Below, in pieces: positions 1-11,600 of a stretch of 64,000 nucleotides of DNA (its first letter is position 1; each line of letters opens with the position of its first letter). The position numbers and the translations under genes are program-made. The notes below the pieces were generated by a model that saw only the letters and a program-made list of their open reading frames with translations, searched no databases and was not told the DNA's origin. This DNA is from Certhia americana (lineage: Eukaryota; Chordata; Aves; Passeriformes; Certhiidae). The DNA lies in NCBI GenBank assembly GCA_018697195.1, contig CM031878.1, positions 38,051,893 to 38,115,892 on the forward strand, read 5' to 3'.

Positions 1-1190
1 CTCCTACTATTCCCCTCAATTTTTGTCTCTCAGCAGGTTGCATCGCACAATGCACAGGTCTGCCTGGGCTCTGTACTCCGCCCGCACACCTGATTCTGGC
101 TGTTTGACATAGGATGAATCACTGTTTTTTGCAGGGCAGCCTGAAGCCTCCCTCTCCTTTTCCACTCCAGCTCGGTGCTGTGCCCCCGGTCCCGGAGGGG
201 GTTGCCGGCGGGGAGGCGGCGGCGTGCAGCGTGGGAGCCTCTCCGCAGGCAGCGCCGACGCTCAGCGCCCGCGCCTGGGGAAGGAGGCGGCGGCCCTTCT
301 CCCCCTCCCTCAGCCTTGGAAGAAAGGACTGATCGAGCCAACTTCAAAATCATGCGGCTAATTACCCCTGATCTCCTTTAATGGAAAAGGCTGCTCTGGC
401 ACGCCACAATGGGAGGCAAATGAGGGATCTACAGCACAACCCGGAGCGCTGGCATTTTTCTTCGTGCGGAAGGGCTTGCGGGGAAGGTGGCTCCAGAGGG
501 TTCCCCGTGGCTTCTTTCTCCTTCCGCGCGCAGCGGACTCCCAGAGGAGAACAAGAGTGCGCCAGGACTGCGGAGGACAGCGGATGAAACAACAGCCCAC
601 TCCGTCCAAACCCGAGGACATCCCACCCTACAGACCTTGTCATATCCACAGGGGCGTTACCTCTATGAACCCAGTGTTTGTAGTCTTCGAATCAATTCTT
701 TTCCTGGCAAAATGCCCCCCCACTTGGCATTATTGTGCATTGAGAGGGGAAAGTTACACTGAACTTTTTAGCCAGCCTGGACAACACTGGGTCTGTGTAA
801 AGACAGAGCTCAAGTTTTGACATGTGCCAGAAGGCAGGGTCATTCACTTCCATGATCTCTGCCATCAGGCTTGCAGAAAAAAAAGCTGAGCGACACAATC
901 TCTTTGACCCACTGCTGGAGCAACAAATTTATTAGAGATTAGCATGAGAAATGAAAAGGATTAAAACAATTAGGCTCATTGTATGTCTTTCTTCATACTG
1001 CTAATCCGGTTTTACACATCACGCCTACATGTCCTCAATAGGGCTGTATACAGTTGTTTTTTTTTTTTTTGTTGGTGGCACAAGGCAGCCACAAATAAAA
1101 GTGCATGTGTGATAGTGTGTGTGTGCCATGTGTGTGTTACATAAGCTAAAAACAGAGAAGCCTAAGACTTTTTAATTCAGAGTGGGCTGC
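1..1190. other. CpG-rich block and flanking sequence, no proven gene
   Basis: Positions 170-330 and about 450-560 are GC-rich with many CpGs and read like promoter or 5' UTR sequence. On the plus strand an ATG at 584 opens 78 codons to a stop at 820. The translation resembles no family I know. The rest to 1190 is AT-rich with a T run near 1060 and a short TG-rich tract near 1110-1137. A non-coding first exon or lncRNA start is possible, but no splice structure can be demonstrated. Confidence 0.3.
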
Positions 1191-1194
1191 TAGT

Positions 1195-1832
1195 TTTATT
1201 ATCTACAAAGTTTAAAATCAAACAGATTTTTAATAAGGTTCCCTTCTCCTCCCTCCTCGCCCTAATATTCTAAACAACACTACCTGCTGTCGCATATACA
1301 GTGTCATATTATAATTCAGACACCACGTTCCGCATAGTATTCCTAACCATAAACCAACGACACCTCTGAGACTGTGCCAAGACAGGTGAGACTCTCTAAC
1401 CACAGCTGGTAAAGGCTGTTTGTTTGGAGCTGTGAAATACGCCCTTGGCTCCAAAACTTCTTTTACAACAATCCGACGATACCAGATATCTCCCACTCTC
1501 CCCCTCCTCGCTTTTGCTCTTTCAGGTCTAGCTCCCTTAGTGAGGCTAAGGCAAGAAGGAGGTGAGATCGTCACTGACATCCATCCCCTCAGTCTCCAGT
1601 CCCTGGAAGTCAGTGGCGACAGCACACACGAGACTGGTGACAGCAGCGTTGTAGCGGTCCTGTGGCCCGGTACCCAGCCCACACGATAGACCAATCCTGG
1701 AGCCGGAGGCTGAAGGCCTACACCGACTTCAACCTCGGCGGCCCCTGTCCTGTTGGGCCTAGCCCTGAGAGAAGAATTTCTGCTCCCCACAAACGCAGCG
1801 TTGTTCTTACCATAGGCGTAGACAGGTGGCAA
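1195..1832 (-). other. candidate transcribed region downstream of a CpG island, coding status unknown
   Basis: Read on the minus strand, this region leaves a CpG island (1840-2320) and ends at an AATAAA signal (plus 1195-1200). One frame stays open for 200 codons from 1832 to a stop at 1230, about 30 nt before the AATAAA, but it opens at TTG and has no upstream ATG. A GT-AG pair (donor at 1810, after CCTATG; acceptor ending at 1697 after a C/T-rich stretch) would remove 114 nt without changing the frame. I do not recognise the protein. It may be a real short gene, an lncRNA, or an open frame favoured by GC content. Confidence 0.22.
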
Positions 1833-1839
1833 ATGCAGA

Positions 1840-2320
1840 GACCGGGGACTCGTTTCGCCGTCCCCCTCTGCGGCACCGGCGTCACCTCAGGAGCCACCTC
1901 CCCTCAGCGAGGTGTAACACCCTGCGCCTCCCTACCGCAGCCAGAGCCACCTCACCGCCAAAGCTGTGCAGGGGAGCTGGGCAAGGATCCCCGCCGCCCC
2001 TGCCCACGCCGAGCCCCGCCGTGCCCCGCTCTCGTCCCCCGCTGGGGCCGCACTCAAGTTGCCCTCGGCTCGGTAGCCCCGGCCCTGACGCGAGAGTAGG
2101 CTCCCCCCTCCGTCAGCTTGCGCGGCCCTGCGAAGGCCCGTGGATCCCACTCGAACACGCGCCCCGGGCCCTGGCCCTGTCCGCCGGGTCCCGCGGCTCC
2201 GCCCACTGCCGCCCCGCAGGCAGGGGAGTGCACCCTACCATCAGTGGCCCTTGCTGAGCCCGCGCGGGGAGAGCCGTGCTGAGGTCCTGGGTGCGACCTC
2301 ATTCACTGCTACTGCGGCCT
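1840..2320. promoter_or_regulatory. CpG island
   Basis: This is the most GC- and CpG-rich stretch of the window, in clear contrast to the AT-rich remainder. CpG islands in birds usually mark promoters. It abuts a long polypyrimidine microsatellite on its right and a possible minus-strand transcribed region on its left. No TATA box is evident. Confidence 0.5.
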
Positions 2321-2331
2321 AAGGAACATCA

Positions 2332-2866
2332 GTGCTTTTTCTTTTCTTTTCTTTTCTTTCTTTCTTTTTCTTTTCTTTTCTTTCTTTCCTTTTCTTTTCT
2401 TTTCTTTTCTTTTCTTTTCTTTTCTTTTCTTTTCTTTTTCTTTCTTTCTTTTCTTTTTCTTTTCTGCCTTCCTTCCTTCCTTCCTTCCTTCCTTCCTTCC
2501 TTCCTTCCTTCCTTCCTTCCTTCCTTCCTTCCTTCCTTCCTCCTTCCTTCCTTCCTTCCCTTCCTTCCTTCCTTCTTCCTTCCTTCCTTCCTTCCTTCCT
2601 TCCTTCCTTCCTTCCTTCCTTCCTTCCTTCCTTCCTTCCTTCCTTCCTTCCTTCCTTGCCTTCCTTCCTTCCTCCTTCTTCCTTCCTTCCTTCCTTCCTT
2701 CCTTCCTTCCTTCCTTCTTCCTTCCTTCCCTTCCTTCCTTCCTTCCTTTCCTTCCTTCCTTTCCTTCCTTCCTTCTTCCTTCCTTCCTTCCTTCCTTCCT
2801 TCTTCCTTCCTTCCTTCCTTCCTTCCTTCCTTCCTTCCTTCCTTCCTTCCTTCCTTCCTTCCTTCC
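2332..2866. repeat. polypyrimidine microsatellite, (TTTTC)n then (TTCC)n
   Basis: About 535 bp are almost purely C and T on the plus strand. The first ~130 bp are TTTTC/TTTC units and the rest are TTCC units with scattered CTTCC, CCTTTC and single-base interruptions. Both strands are open in several frames only because the repeat lacks stop codons (runs of SFLP on one strand, KEGR on the other). They are not genes. Confidence 0.97.
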
Positions 2867-2984
2867 CACTTTATGCCAAAGGAAGCTGAAAACGTAAAAA
2901 CCAACCCTCCTAGGTTTTGCAGACTATTCTGCCGAGTGCTGGAAAGTCTCACATACTGCCTGTTTTCTATTTAAGCGATCTCCA

Positions 2985-3140
2985 TCGTCCCTATTGGGTG
3001 GTCTGGCTCTCAATAGGCAGGACCTGTCAAGGTCACGTGACGGACCCGCGAACGTTGTCCCTTTACAATAAACTTTAGGAAAAAAAGCGGAGGAAGGAAG
3101 GACGGGAGAGCCCCGCCCCGCTGACCCCGCCCCGCTGCTC
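2985..3140. promoter_or_regulatory. candidate core promoter: CCAAT box, CACGTG E-box, GC boxes
   Basis: Within 150 bp there is an inverted CCAAT box (ATTGG, 2993-2997), the 10-bp palindrome GTCACGTGAC (3032-3041), which matches the USF and TFEB/CLEAR type E-box, and two GC boxes (about 3111-3120 and 3124-3134). Such a cluster is typical of a housekeeping vertebrate promoter. It lies 120-270 bp beyond the polypyrimidine tract and about 670 bp from the CpG island. No downstream exon could be identified, so direction is unknown. Confidence 0.42.
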
Positions 3141-3249
3141 CCCCCAGCATCACAGCACAACGGAGCGCGCGGGTCTCCTTCAGCCTCTGCCTCCTCTCCC
3201 TGCTCCCACCTTGGGTGTCGAAGGGAGGCAGAGTGTGAAAGGTACCAGG

Positions 3250-6200
3250 TTGGTGGAATACAGTTTCCTTGTCAAAAGAAATACATTACTGGATGGGTAT
3301 ACAGAGAGAGAGAGGAGAGAGGAGGAGTTTCATTCCGGCTGCTGAGCCCCTCAGACTGCACCTGATTTAGTTTGTTTCTATAAGCTTTATGCCCGTCCAC
3401 CTCATTTCTGGTAGAATCCCCTAGAAAGGCATCTTTCAAGTAGAGCAGTGCAATGCAAGGAGTTACCAACAGTGAACGTTGGTAACAACATTCCTGAACA
3501 TTACTGGGGAAGACCACGGTGATTTTCTTTTAAAAGCAACACTTCCCTTGAATAGTTACAAGCAGGATATACAAGCAGAAATTTACTACAACTTTTTTTG
3601 AGCTTGTGGTGGCTTGTATTGTTACGGCATCTGAGACGAATGTTGTCAAGTGTTGCTCCGGAATTAGGGAACATTGTAAGGGTTAAATGACCTATCTTGG
3701 AAGACTTGTCACTCATTGTTTGTGGATGACCCTTTTCCTCTAGCCAGTCACAACTGACTTGCTATTAGATTTGGAATCTCTAGAACATATTTTGAGAATA
3801 AAATGTATTCTATATTGCTGCAGTCTTGTGTCCAAGTTGCCCAGATAATTGTGTTTGTGTTATGTTTTGAAAATGTGCTTCATGAATGGGCTCAGTGATT
3901 CACATGACATTTTTGAATACTCCTTAGCCATATTTTATATCACTCTGTTCTTAGAGAAATCCTCTAATAGAAAATAATGTGTACATTACAGTCATGTCTT
4001 CATTATCAACAATATAAAAACATCGTACAAGAAAAACTGTTACAAAACCTCTTACAATCCAATTGCATCAAGCAGCCTATACTCCATATACATGATCTGC
4101 ATAAAACCAGGCTAGGTATCAAAATAATGAGTAAGAAGGACTTTTTTTTTCCCTACAGGGGCTTGTGTCAATGGCAAAGATTTGGAAGAGAAAATGAAAA
4201 AAGACATTTTACAGGATTTTAAAAACATACATGAAAAACACGTGAGGGAAGGAGAGGGAAGGGGAACTGAGAAAAGTAAGCCCAAGATGACATTGCTGCT
4301 GAAGACCAGACATCATCCCTCTAAGCAGCACTATGCTTCAGGGCTTCAATTTTATCCTGTTTTATTCCCCTTTGCTTCTATATGGATAAAGACCATATTT
4401 AAATCCAATTCCATATTTTCCATCTAAAGCTGCTGTCAAAGGTCTTCAGCTAAAGCTATTTTGGCTGTATATATATATAGGTGGTTTTCCCAAGAAAACT
4501 TTTCTGAACTTGTGACAAAGCTGTGTTGTCAAGAACCATGTGTTGCACCTGTTTGAGACAGAGTTTGTTTAAGTTAGGCAGAGGGCTAGCTAAGATTAAG
4601 GGAACTGTCTCATAGTCTTGGCCAGGCCAGAGAGCCTCATGCCTGGACAACCGAGTCTTGTACGAAGCATATGCAAATCTGATCTCAAGTGAAACAAGTT
4701 TCTGAGTTTTGTTTGTTTTGTATTAAAAGAGTCCCTTACTACTCCAGTCCTGACCCTCACTATCAAGAAAACGAGTGTCATGTTCTCGTCATCCAGCATA
4801 TTAGAAGTCACACGGTTTTCCGCCACAAGGACATTCAACTCAGAAGGGGAAAGGGATGAAGGGAGACACTGACTACTTTGTTTTCATTTGTTATGGAGAG
4901 GAAGCACAGCCATGGATACAAGGCTGATAGTCCTTTGCTCCTTGTATCACATGTACTTGCTGATGGCTAGTGATACAAGAAACCCTGTAAAAAGAAATGT
5001 TCAAATGGCAAAAAGTTCTCCATAAACCCCTACTAGCAGAAGTGTTAGATCATTTTCTCCATCCTTTTTCTGAAGATAGGATTGGTTCCTATGACATTCC
5101 TGGAGGATGGTTGTCCAGTCTGGCCTTTAAAATCTCCTTCCACAATTTTTCTGCTCAAACAGTAGGGAGTACGGTTCTGGCTGTTGGAAAGGCATTAATA
5201 TTTTCTCAATGTCTAACCCAAAATTTCCAATTCTATAATTTAGACATAGTTTCTTTTCCATTTTAGCATCGATCATAAAATATATTTCCTTTTTTATTAT
5301 GTAAAAAAAGAGATAGTTAGATTATCCATGTCTTTCTTCAATCTACTCTCCAGGCAATGCATCCCACCTTTCTTCACTGGCATATTTTCTAAAGCCCTAA
5401 TGAGTGTTACCAGTCTCTCCATGATGGTCCACAGCTGGTTCCAATGTTGTGATGTAAAGGCTCACAAACAGGACCTCTCCCAACAGACCCTAGTGTGGAA
5501 TTCACCTTATTTGTAGTTGTGACATATTTTTGTTTGTGATCAGGATAGAAGTCATAATCCCCAGACCCCTTTCTGCATTGTCCTTCCCTGAAGTCTTCTC
5601 TTTAAGCATGTCTGTATGTCACTGGAAAACACTTCTATTACACCTTCATGTATGATATTCAGCTGTTATGAAATATCATTTTTTTCATATCTGCTTTTTC
5701 TTAGTATCATAGTGCAATAAAATAAGCATTCCAGTAAAAATTTAGTCATGTTTAACAAACACATTAACACCATAACTCTGCTAGACCTTTTTAGAAAAAA
5801 AAAGGCTTGTTAATCTTGCAAGTGAACTCAAAATTCACTGACTTAATTAAAAGATATCTCCAGAAAGTGTTTGATAGAAAGTTTTCCAAAAATTGGTATA
5901 ACAACTCAGCTGCTAGAAATTAGCCCATCTTTTGTAAGACTTCAACAGTATATGATTTACATGGCTAATTCATTGACTAATACTGACAGTTTAGTTCAGA
6001 AAGTCACATCAAGGGTACAAGACCCAATGGCACACCAAGGATTTCCACCATACCAACAGACATGTAGTGCTGAAGAAAACTCTGCAGAAAATAAATAAAT
6101 GGGTCTTTAAGCTGTATTCCCAGGCCACCCCTGGCTTGATTTGAGCTTGATAAACCTGAGAAACCTCTTAGGTCATCCCTGGGCTAATGGCCATCCCTAG

Positions 6201-8634
6201 CCTAAGAAGTTTGTCATATTTATTGGTGTAATTAATCCTGCAGATATGGTTTCTGGTGTATTCATACAGGAAATACAGAGAGAATGCAAGTGACAGAAGA
6301 CAAAGGAGAAGCAGATCTTCTGTATTGTCTCTTCTCCATCAGTCTCAAAGCTGGAGCTGTGAAATTTCAGGTGTCTATGCCACTGTGCGTAACCTTTTGC
6401 TGATCCTTCACATTGTCCTAAACGTGGTGCAAAATATCTCCATGAGACTGAAGATTTCATGTGGTGCAGAGAAGTTACAGAAGCAGCACTGCATGTCTGA
6501 GTGGTTGACAGGAATTTATTTGAATCTAAAAAACAGAATCACACCTTGTACCTACTGAAACCGTGGTGATTAATGAGAGGATTCATGATTAGAAGGAGGT
6601 GTTGAAGTGTGTACCAGTCTAAAACATCCTGTTTCTACTGCAGCATTTCACAGTTCTATATCTTTCTGTGGGAGAGAGAGTGATGCCTCATCCAAGAGAG
6701 CCTTGGAATCTGGTGAAAAATCCCCTGGGAACACGAGCACTAGTGGCCATTGTAAGCCATGGAATTCTGCTAGTTTTGCTGACAAGTCATTCCTTCCTGT
6801 GTCACATGAAGAAGTGTTATACAAGTACTAAACAATCTGCTTTTCTCACTTTAGTGCTTCCTAGAGCGCTAGTGGTCACCAGGACTGAGGTGATTTCCTT
6901 TGCCATCACTTCTTACTGACAATATTTTACTCCACTTTTGAAACAGATTGAGAGTCGTGTTGGGATGTTGGGGTCACATGTGGTAAAAATATGTCCAAGG
7001 GTGATTTGGTAGGCTATGATGATTTTTTTTTGAAATTAATTAGAACAAGTGGAATAGTTGGGAATCAAGGCAAAGTCATTGGTACACAAGTTTTTCTTCA
7101 ACTCTGAAAGAGCAACGATGAACTTCAAAATTACATGCATGTTAGAAACAGTGCTCATGAATTTAATTATGCTGAGTTTAATTAGAAATGAGAGGAAAGG
7201 TATTTAAGCCTCTGGAACAGAGAGGATAAAAGGTGTTATCTTTTTGTATAGTTGAGAAACAGGAATTTATTGCCTAGGGAGCACACAGAGGTGTTTGGAA
7301 GGCGCTGGAGTAGAAAATGGAAGAGGGTTTTTTATGCATCTTATATACACACATAAGTATAACCTAAACCTGCTAAAGAATCCAGGGTTTCTAATGTCTT
7401 CCCTTTTTATGACTTTCAGTTCCCAAGAGCATTATTTGAAGGGAGTTTTTATTAACTGGCTGCTTGTGCATCTAAAAGCTATCCTTTTTTCTCTAGCTGT
7501 ACAAATTTTATTAATAAAAAATACTATCTATGCCTTCACATCTTCCCATTTTAACAAACTAGGGGCTCAGCTATAAGGAAGTCCAGTGTTTCTGAACACC
7601 AAACCGCTCATCAGGAAGAACTAACATTCTTCTCTTTAGGCTTTAGTTCCTTGTCTATAGATGTCAGGACAGAAATCTGTCTTGTCGTTTGCTGATATGT
7701 TTAAGCCCTGAGGTGTAAGAATTGTTAGATTGCTTTTTACATTTTATCATAGCTAGGTTGGCTATTGAGCTTTCTTCCCCAGATAAATGCCAACCACGTG
7801 TCTCAGTATCATGATGAAGCTGTGTTTTGTATGGTTTCTTTTCCTTTCTGTTTTGCCAAGTACTTTCAAGTTCTGTTGGGGGAAGAGCAACCACTTAGCC
7901 TTCTCTACTATATTTAATAAGACTGGGTAAAAATATTGCTTTGCAAATTGCAACCCAAGACTCTCTTATGGTAGAGTATATTTCCTCTTAAATAACAATA
8001 AAAAAAATTTGCCTATTATTTTGCAAAGCAGAGAAGGAATGCTCAGAACAATTCTTTCTCTCTTTCTCCATGAATCATGTATCACAGTACATTTTTTGCA
8101 TTTATTTTATCAGTTTTGTTGTCTTAATTAATGATGTTATTTACTAAAAAGTAAACGTAAAAATGAAGTCTTAGTACTCCCTATGCTATTACACTAAGTA
8201 AATACTTTCTCAATGTGTGACACTTTATAAAAGTATCTGAGTATCTGATGTTCAGTGATGTGTTCTTGAGAATTCTGTACTCATCTGTAATAAGTTGTTT
8301 GGATGAGCAGTCTAGCATTCATGTCTCAAAGACACACTCATAAGTGTTTGTGAATCTATGTTTAATGTTTACTCATGTTTCTGTGTCTTTTCTTTATTGC
8401 TACTAGTGCCATTGTTCTCTATTTTGAAAAAACATGATTTTGCTCTCTGGACAAATGTCTGGAGCTTTGCAAATGTCTATTTCCAGCTTGTACTGGTAGT
8501 AGTAATAGCAGTTCTTCTGCTTCCTCACTAAAGACCTATGGCTTACATTCTCTTTTCATGAACAATGTTCTTCATTTTGGGAAATGCTTGTTTTCCTCCA
8601 TTTCACATTCTGCCAAGACCTCCCCCGCAAACAT
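3250..8634. other. AT-rich intergenic or intronic DNA, nothing recognised
   Basis: No recognisable gene, RNA or transposon is seen. A short GA repeat lies at 3301-3326. Open frames are all under about 100 codons, scattered over both strands, and look random. Confidence 0.6.
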
Positions 8635-8685
8635 CAAACAAACAAACAAACAAACAAACAAACAAACAAACAAACAAACAAACAA
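8635..8685. repeat. (CAAA)n microsatellite
   Basis: About 12-13 uninterrupted CAAA units. Confidence 0.97.
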
Positions 8686-11600
8686 GAATGCACTTTAAAA
8701 TCCTGAGTAGAAAAGTTGAGTGTTCATATCAAGGTAGATATTCATGCTTCTAAAATACCCGTGTGATGGTAATTTTTTGTGCAACAATTCAGTTGCAAAC
8801 TGAGGCTACATGATATTTGGATGGAAGACCTTAGAAAAACGCAGCTTGTTAGGATCGTGGGCTTATTTTCAACTTTGTTGACTTCTCTGAGAATTACTTG
8901 CTCTTGAATAACATGGTGCTGTTGAATTACTTATTCAACAGAATTCTTCCACTTGTATGTCTTAGTATTACTAGTTAATTAAAGAGTACATTGCTTGTTT
9001 TCAAAACTAATAAAGCATTCTGACCAACTCATGGATCCTTCAAGAGTCACAATTCAGAATACTGTCTTTTTTTTTTTGTTGTTCTTTTTCTTATATATTA
9101 TTTGGGAGTTGGGGTTGGGGTTTTTTAGCGGGGTTTCAGTGCTTTTTGCAAAGCGGGTGCCTGTATACTACCCATATAGAAAATGTGTGGGCTGAATAAC
9201 ACTGGGTGAAATTGTAAGCAACTATAGAGTGCACTGTGCTGAACTGTACTTTGAAAACTATCTTTGTTTGCTGATCTACATAAAATCATTAAAGCTTCTA
9301 AACCATATTTTCTTGGCATATTACTTCAAAAGAATGCTTTAGAATGTGAATTAGGTAATTAAAGAGAAATGTAAATGTCTTTTTGCATACTGCCACAGAC
9401 TATAGCTTTGGTTACAGGAAATAAATTTCATTCTCATAATCTCCTTTTTTTTTTTTTCCTTTTAATTCTGCGATTAATTGGAAAGTACCATGGCCTAAAA
9501 TGTCAACCATCAGAGAAAAGCTGATAAAATTAGCCAATCTGAAGGAACACTTCTTGTAGTGTGAGATCAAGAGGAAAGCTTATGCTATGATTAAGGTAAT
9601 TGCTATCAGAATGACAGAGCTTTATAGATGGAAATAACCATGATAGTGGGAATGGAAGAATCTGAGCCATCAGATATAATGAAGTCTGAACAGTTCCATG
9701 GGTGCTAAGTGTCTTTTGAGTTGAGGTTACAACAGCTTGATATCAAAGCATGTGCAGTTGCTGTAGCTTAAAGAAACCAAACGCCTCTCTATTCTCCCCA
9801 CTCCTACTACCCCTGACTTTGTCATTAGGAAATGCCACTGGAAGGCAAACAAAATAATGATGTCTCAATGGTAGATGTCAGGGAACCACGTTTTCTTACA
9901 TCACTTTCTTAAAAGTAATCACCTTCATCTATAATGGATTACTCCACCAGGAGGAAAACTATTCCTCCTCTTCAGCTGCCAATCAGGGCCAAAGAATGTT
10001 CCAAGAATTCCACAAGATGACACTCTTAGCAAAATAAGAGTAGTTTGGGAAATTCTTTGCCTTGGTTGCCTTATGAGTCAGTAATGATTTACAGGGGTTT
10101 TATATTGCTTTGGAACTGTTACCAAGATTTCAGCACCTGTGTCATAATAGCAAGTCCGTTTTTTTTTTCTTCTTTAGTTAAGGAATATGCTGTTGACCTA
10201 CAAAGTGAACAAAGTTGTCATGGAAGTTATATATGTATCACTAGGGAGTAATTGTTAACTCTTGCTATGTAATAAATGTCTTTTTTGGAAAAGGCTTTTC
10301 TTGTATGGAAAAGAAAAGTGGGAAATACACCAACTAAAATGCACTCAGATCTAGAATTCCAGGTATTTCATCCTTATCAGCCCACTTGGCTCGGTGAATC
10401 ACTCTGACATTTGTATGAGACCAAAAGGAAGCTGTTCTGAACTTGTGTTTTCTAATGTTAGTTGGTTATGAAGAGAAAAAAAAAAAAAAAGATGCAAATG
10501 TATAATACACATTCGTTCACAATAATTAGGAAACATACATACTACAATACTAAGGCTGAATTCACTGTGACATATTAGTCTTCAGAGGACATTCTGTAGA
10601 TTTTTACCATGGGGAAGGAATTTAAGATGCTGAGAATTCTTGTGGTAACCTGATGTACAAATGGTGGTTAGGTGAAGAATCTTTAGTTTTCAGACACTGG
10701 TTTAAACAAACATCTTTGTGTTTAGGTACTAAATTGAGGTGTAGGATAGGGACTATCTGTAGCTGTTTGACAACACTTGAAAGTGAATTCAGCTGAAAGG
10801 ATCTGAGTTTTGGTATTTTGTCTTTTTCTGACTTATTTCAGCTGTGCACAATCTCACTGGAGAGCATAGGGACCTTCCTCTCTTTTAGCTTACACATTTT
10901 CAGGATGAATTAAGATGCTGTAGAACACAGCTGGACAAAGATGTGGAATCTATTTGGGTACAGGTTTCCTACCTTACCTCTAATCAAGTTTTTTTCTTGT
11001 ATCTTCCTTAAGAGAGTTATAGTCCTGCCTACACTTTTAAGCTATTGCAATATAAATGAATACATTACAACTACACTGAAGCCAATTGCTAATCTGAAGG
11101 TTGAAAGAGACTCTTTTGCAGTTTACCTAACCTTGTGGGATCTCTTCACCTTGCCACAGCATAAATAAATAAAAATAATAATACATTGGTATGTGGATGT
11201 TAATCTGAAATGTTGACAATGTTCTTCAGTTTGTAAAACTGGACTGAAAAATTGGTATATGCCAGGGTCCTTGTGAGATTTCTGGTGCTTATGAGTAGGT
11301 GAATAGTTCTCTGTAAACAGGTTTTCTTATATTATTTCTCCATTTCTAATTACAGTCTCTGCAGGAATCAGAACATACAGGGCTAGGGGGGAAAGAAAGG
11401 GAAAAAAGAAGATGAGGAAAACAATGGAATAAAGCAATTGCAGTCTTTCAAATTGCCAGCAATGCTTGCTTTGAGCTTGTATTTGTCCTGAACTCCAGCT
11501 CTGCTTACAATTTTGGGTGTGACACAACTGAAGGGGAGGGGGAGAGACATCAATTGTTTTCTGTGGTGAAGAAGGCAATAGATTTCAAGGGCAAAACACA

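Noticed and set aside
2309..2974. Four long overlapping ORFs (KEGR- and SFLP-repeat proteins)
   Set aside because: They exist only because the C/T microsatellite contains no stop codons on either strand.
8635..8685. CRISPR-like array appearance
   Set aside because: A simple CAAA microsatellite without spacers; the organism is a vertebrate.
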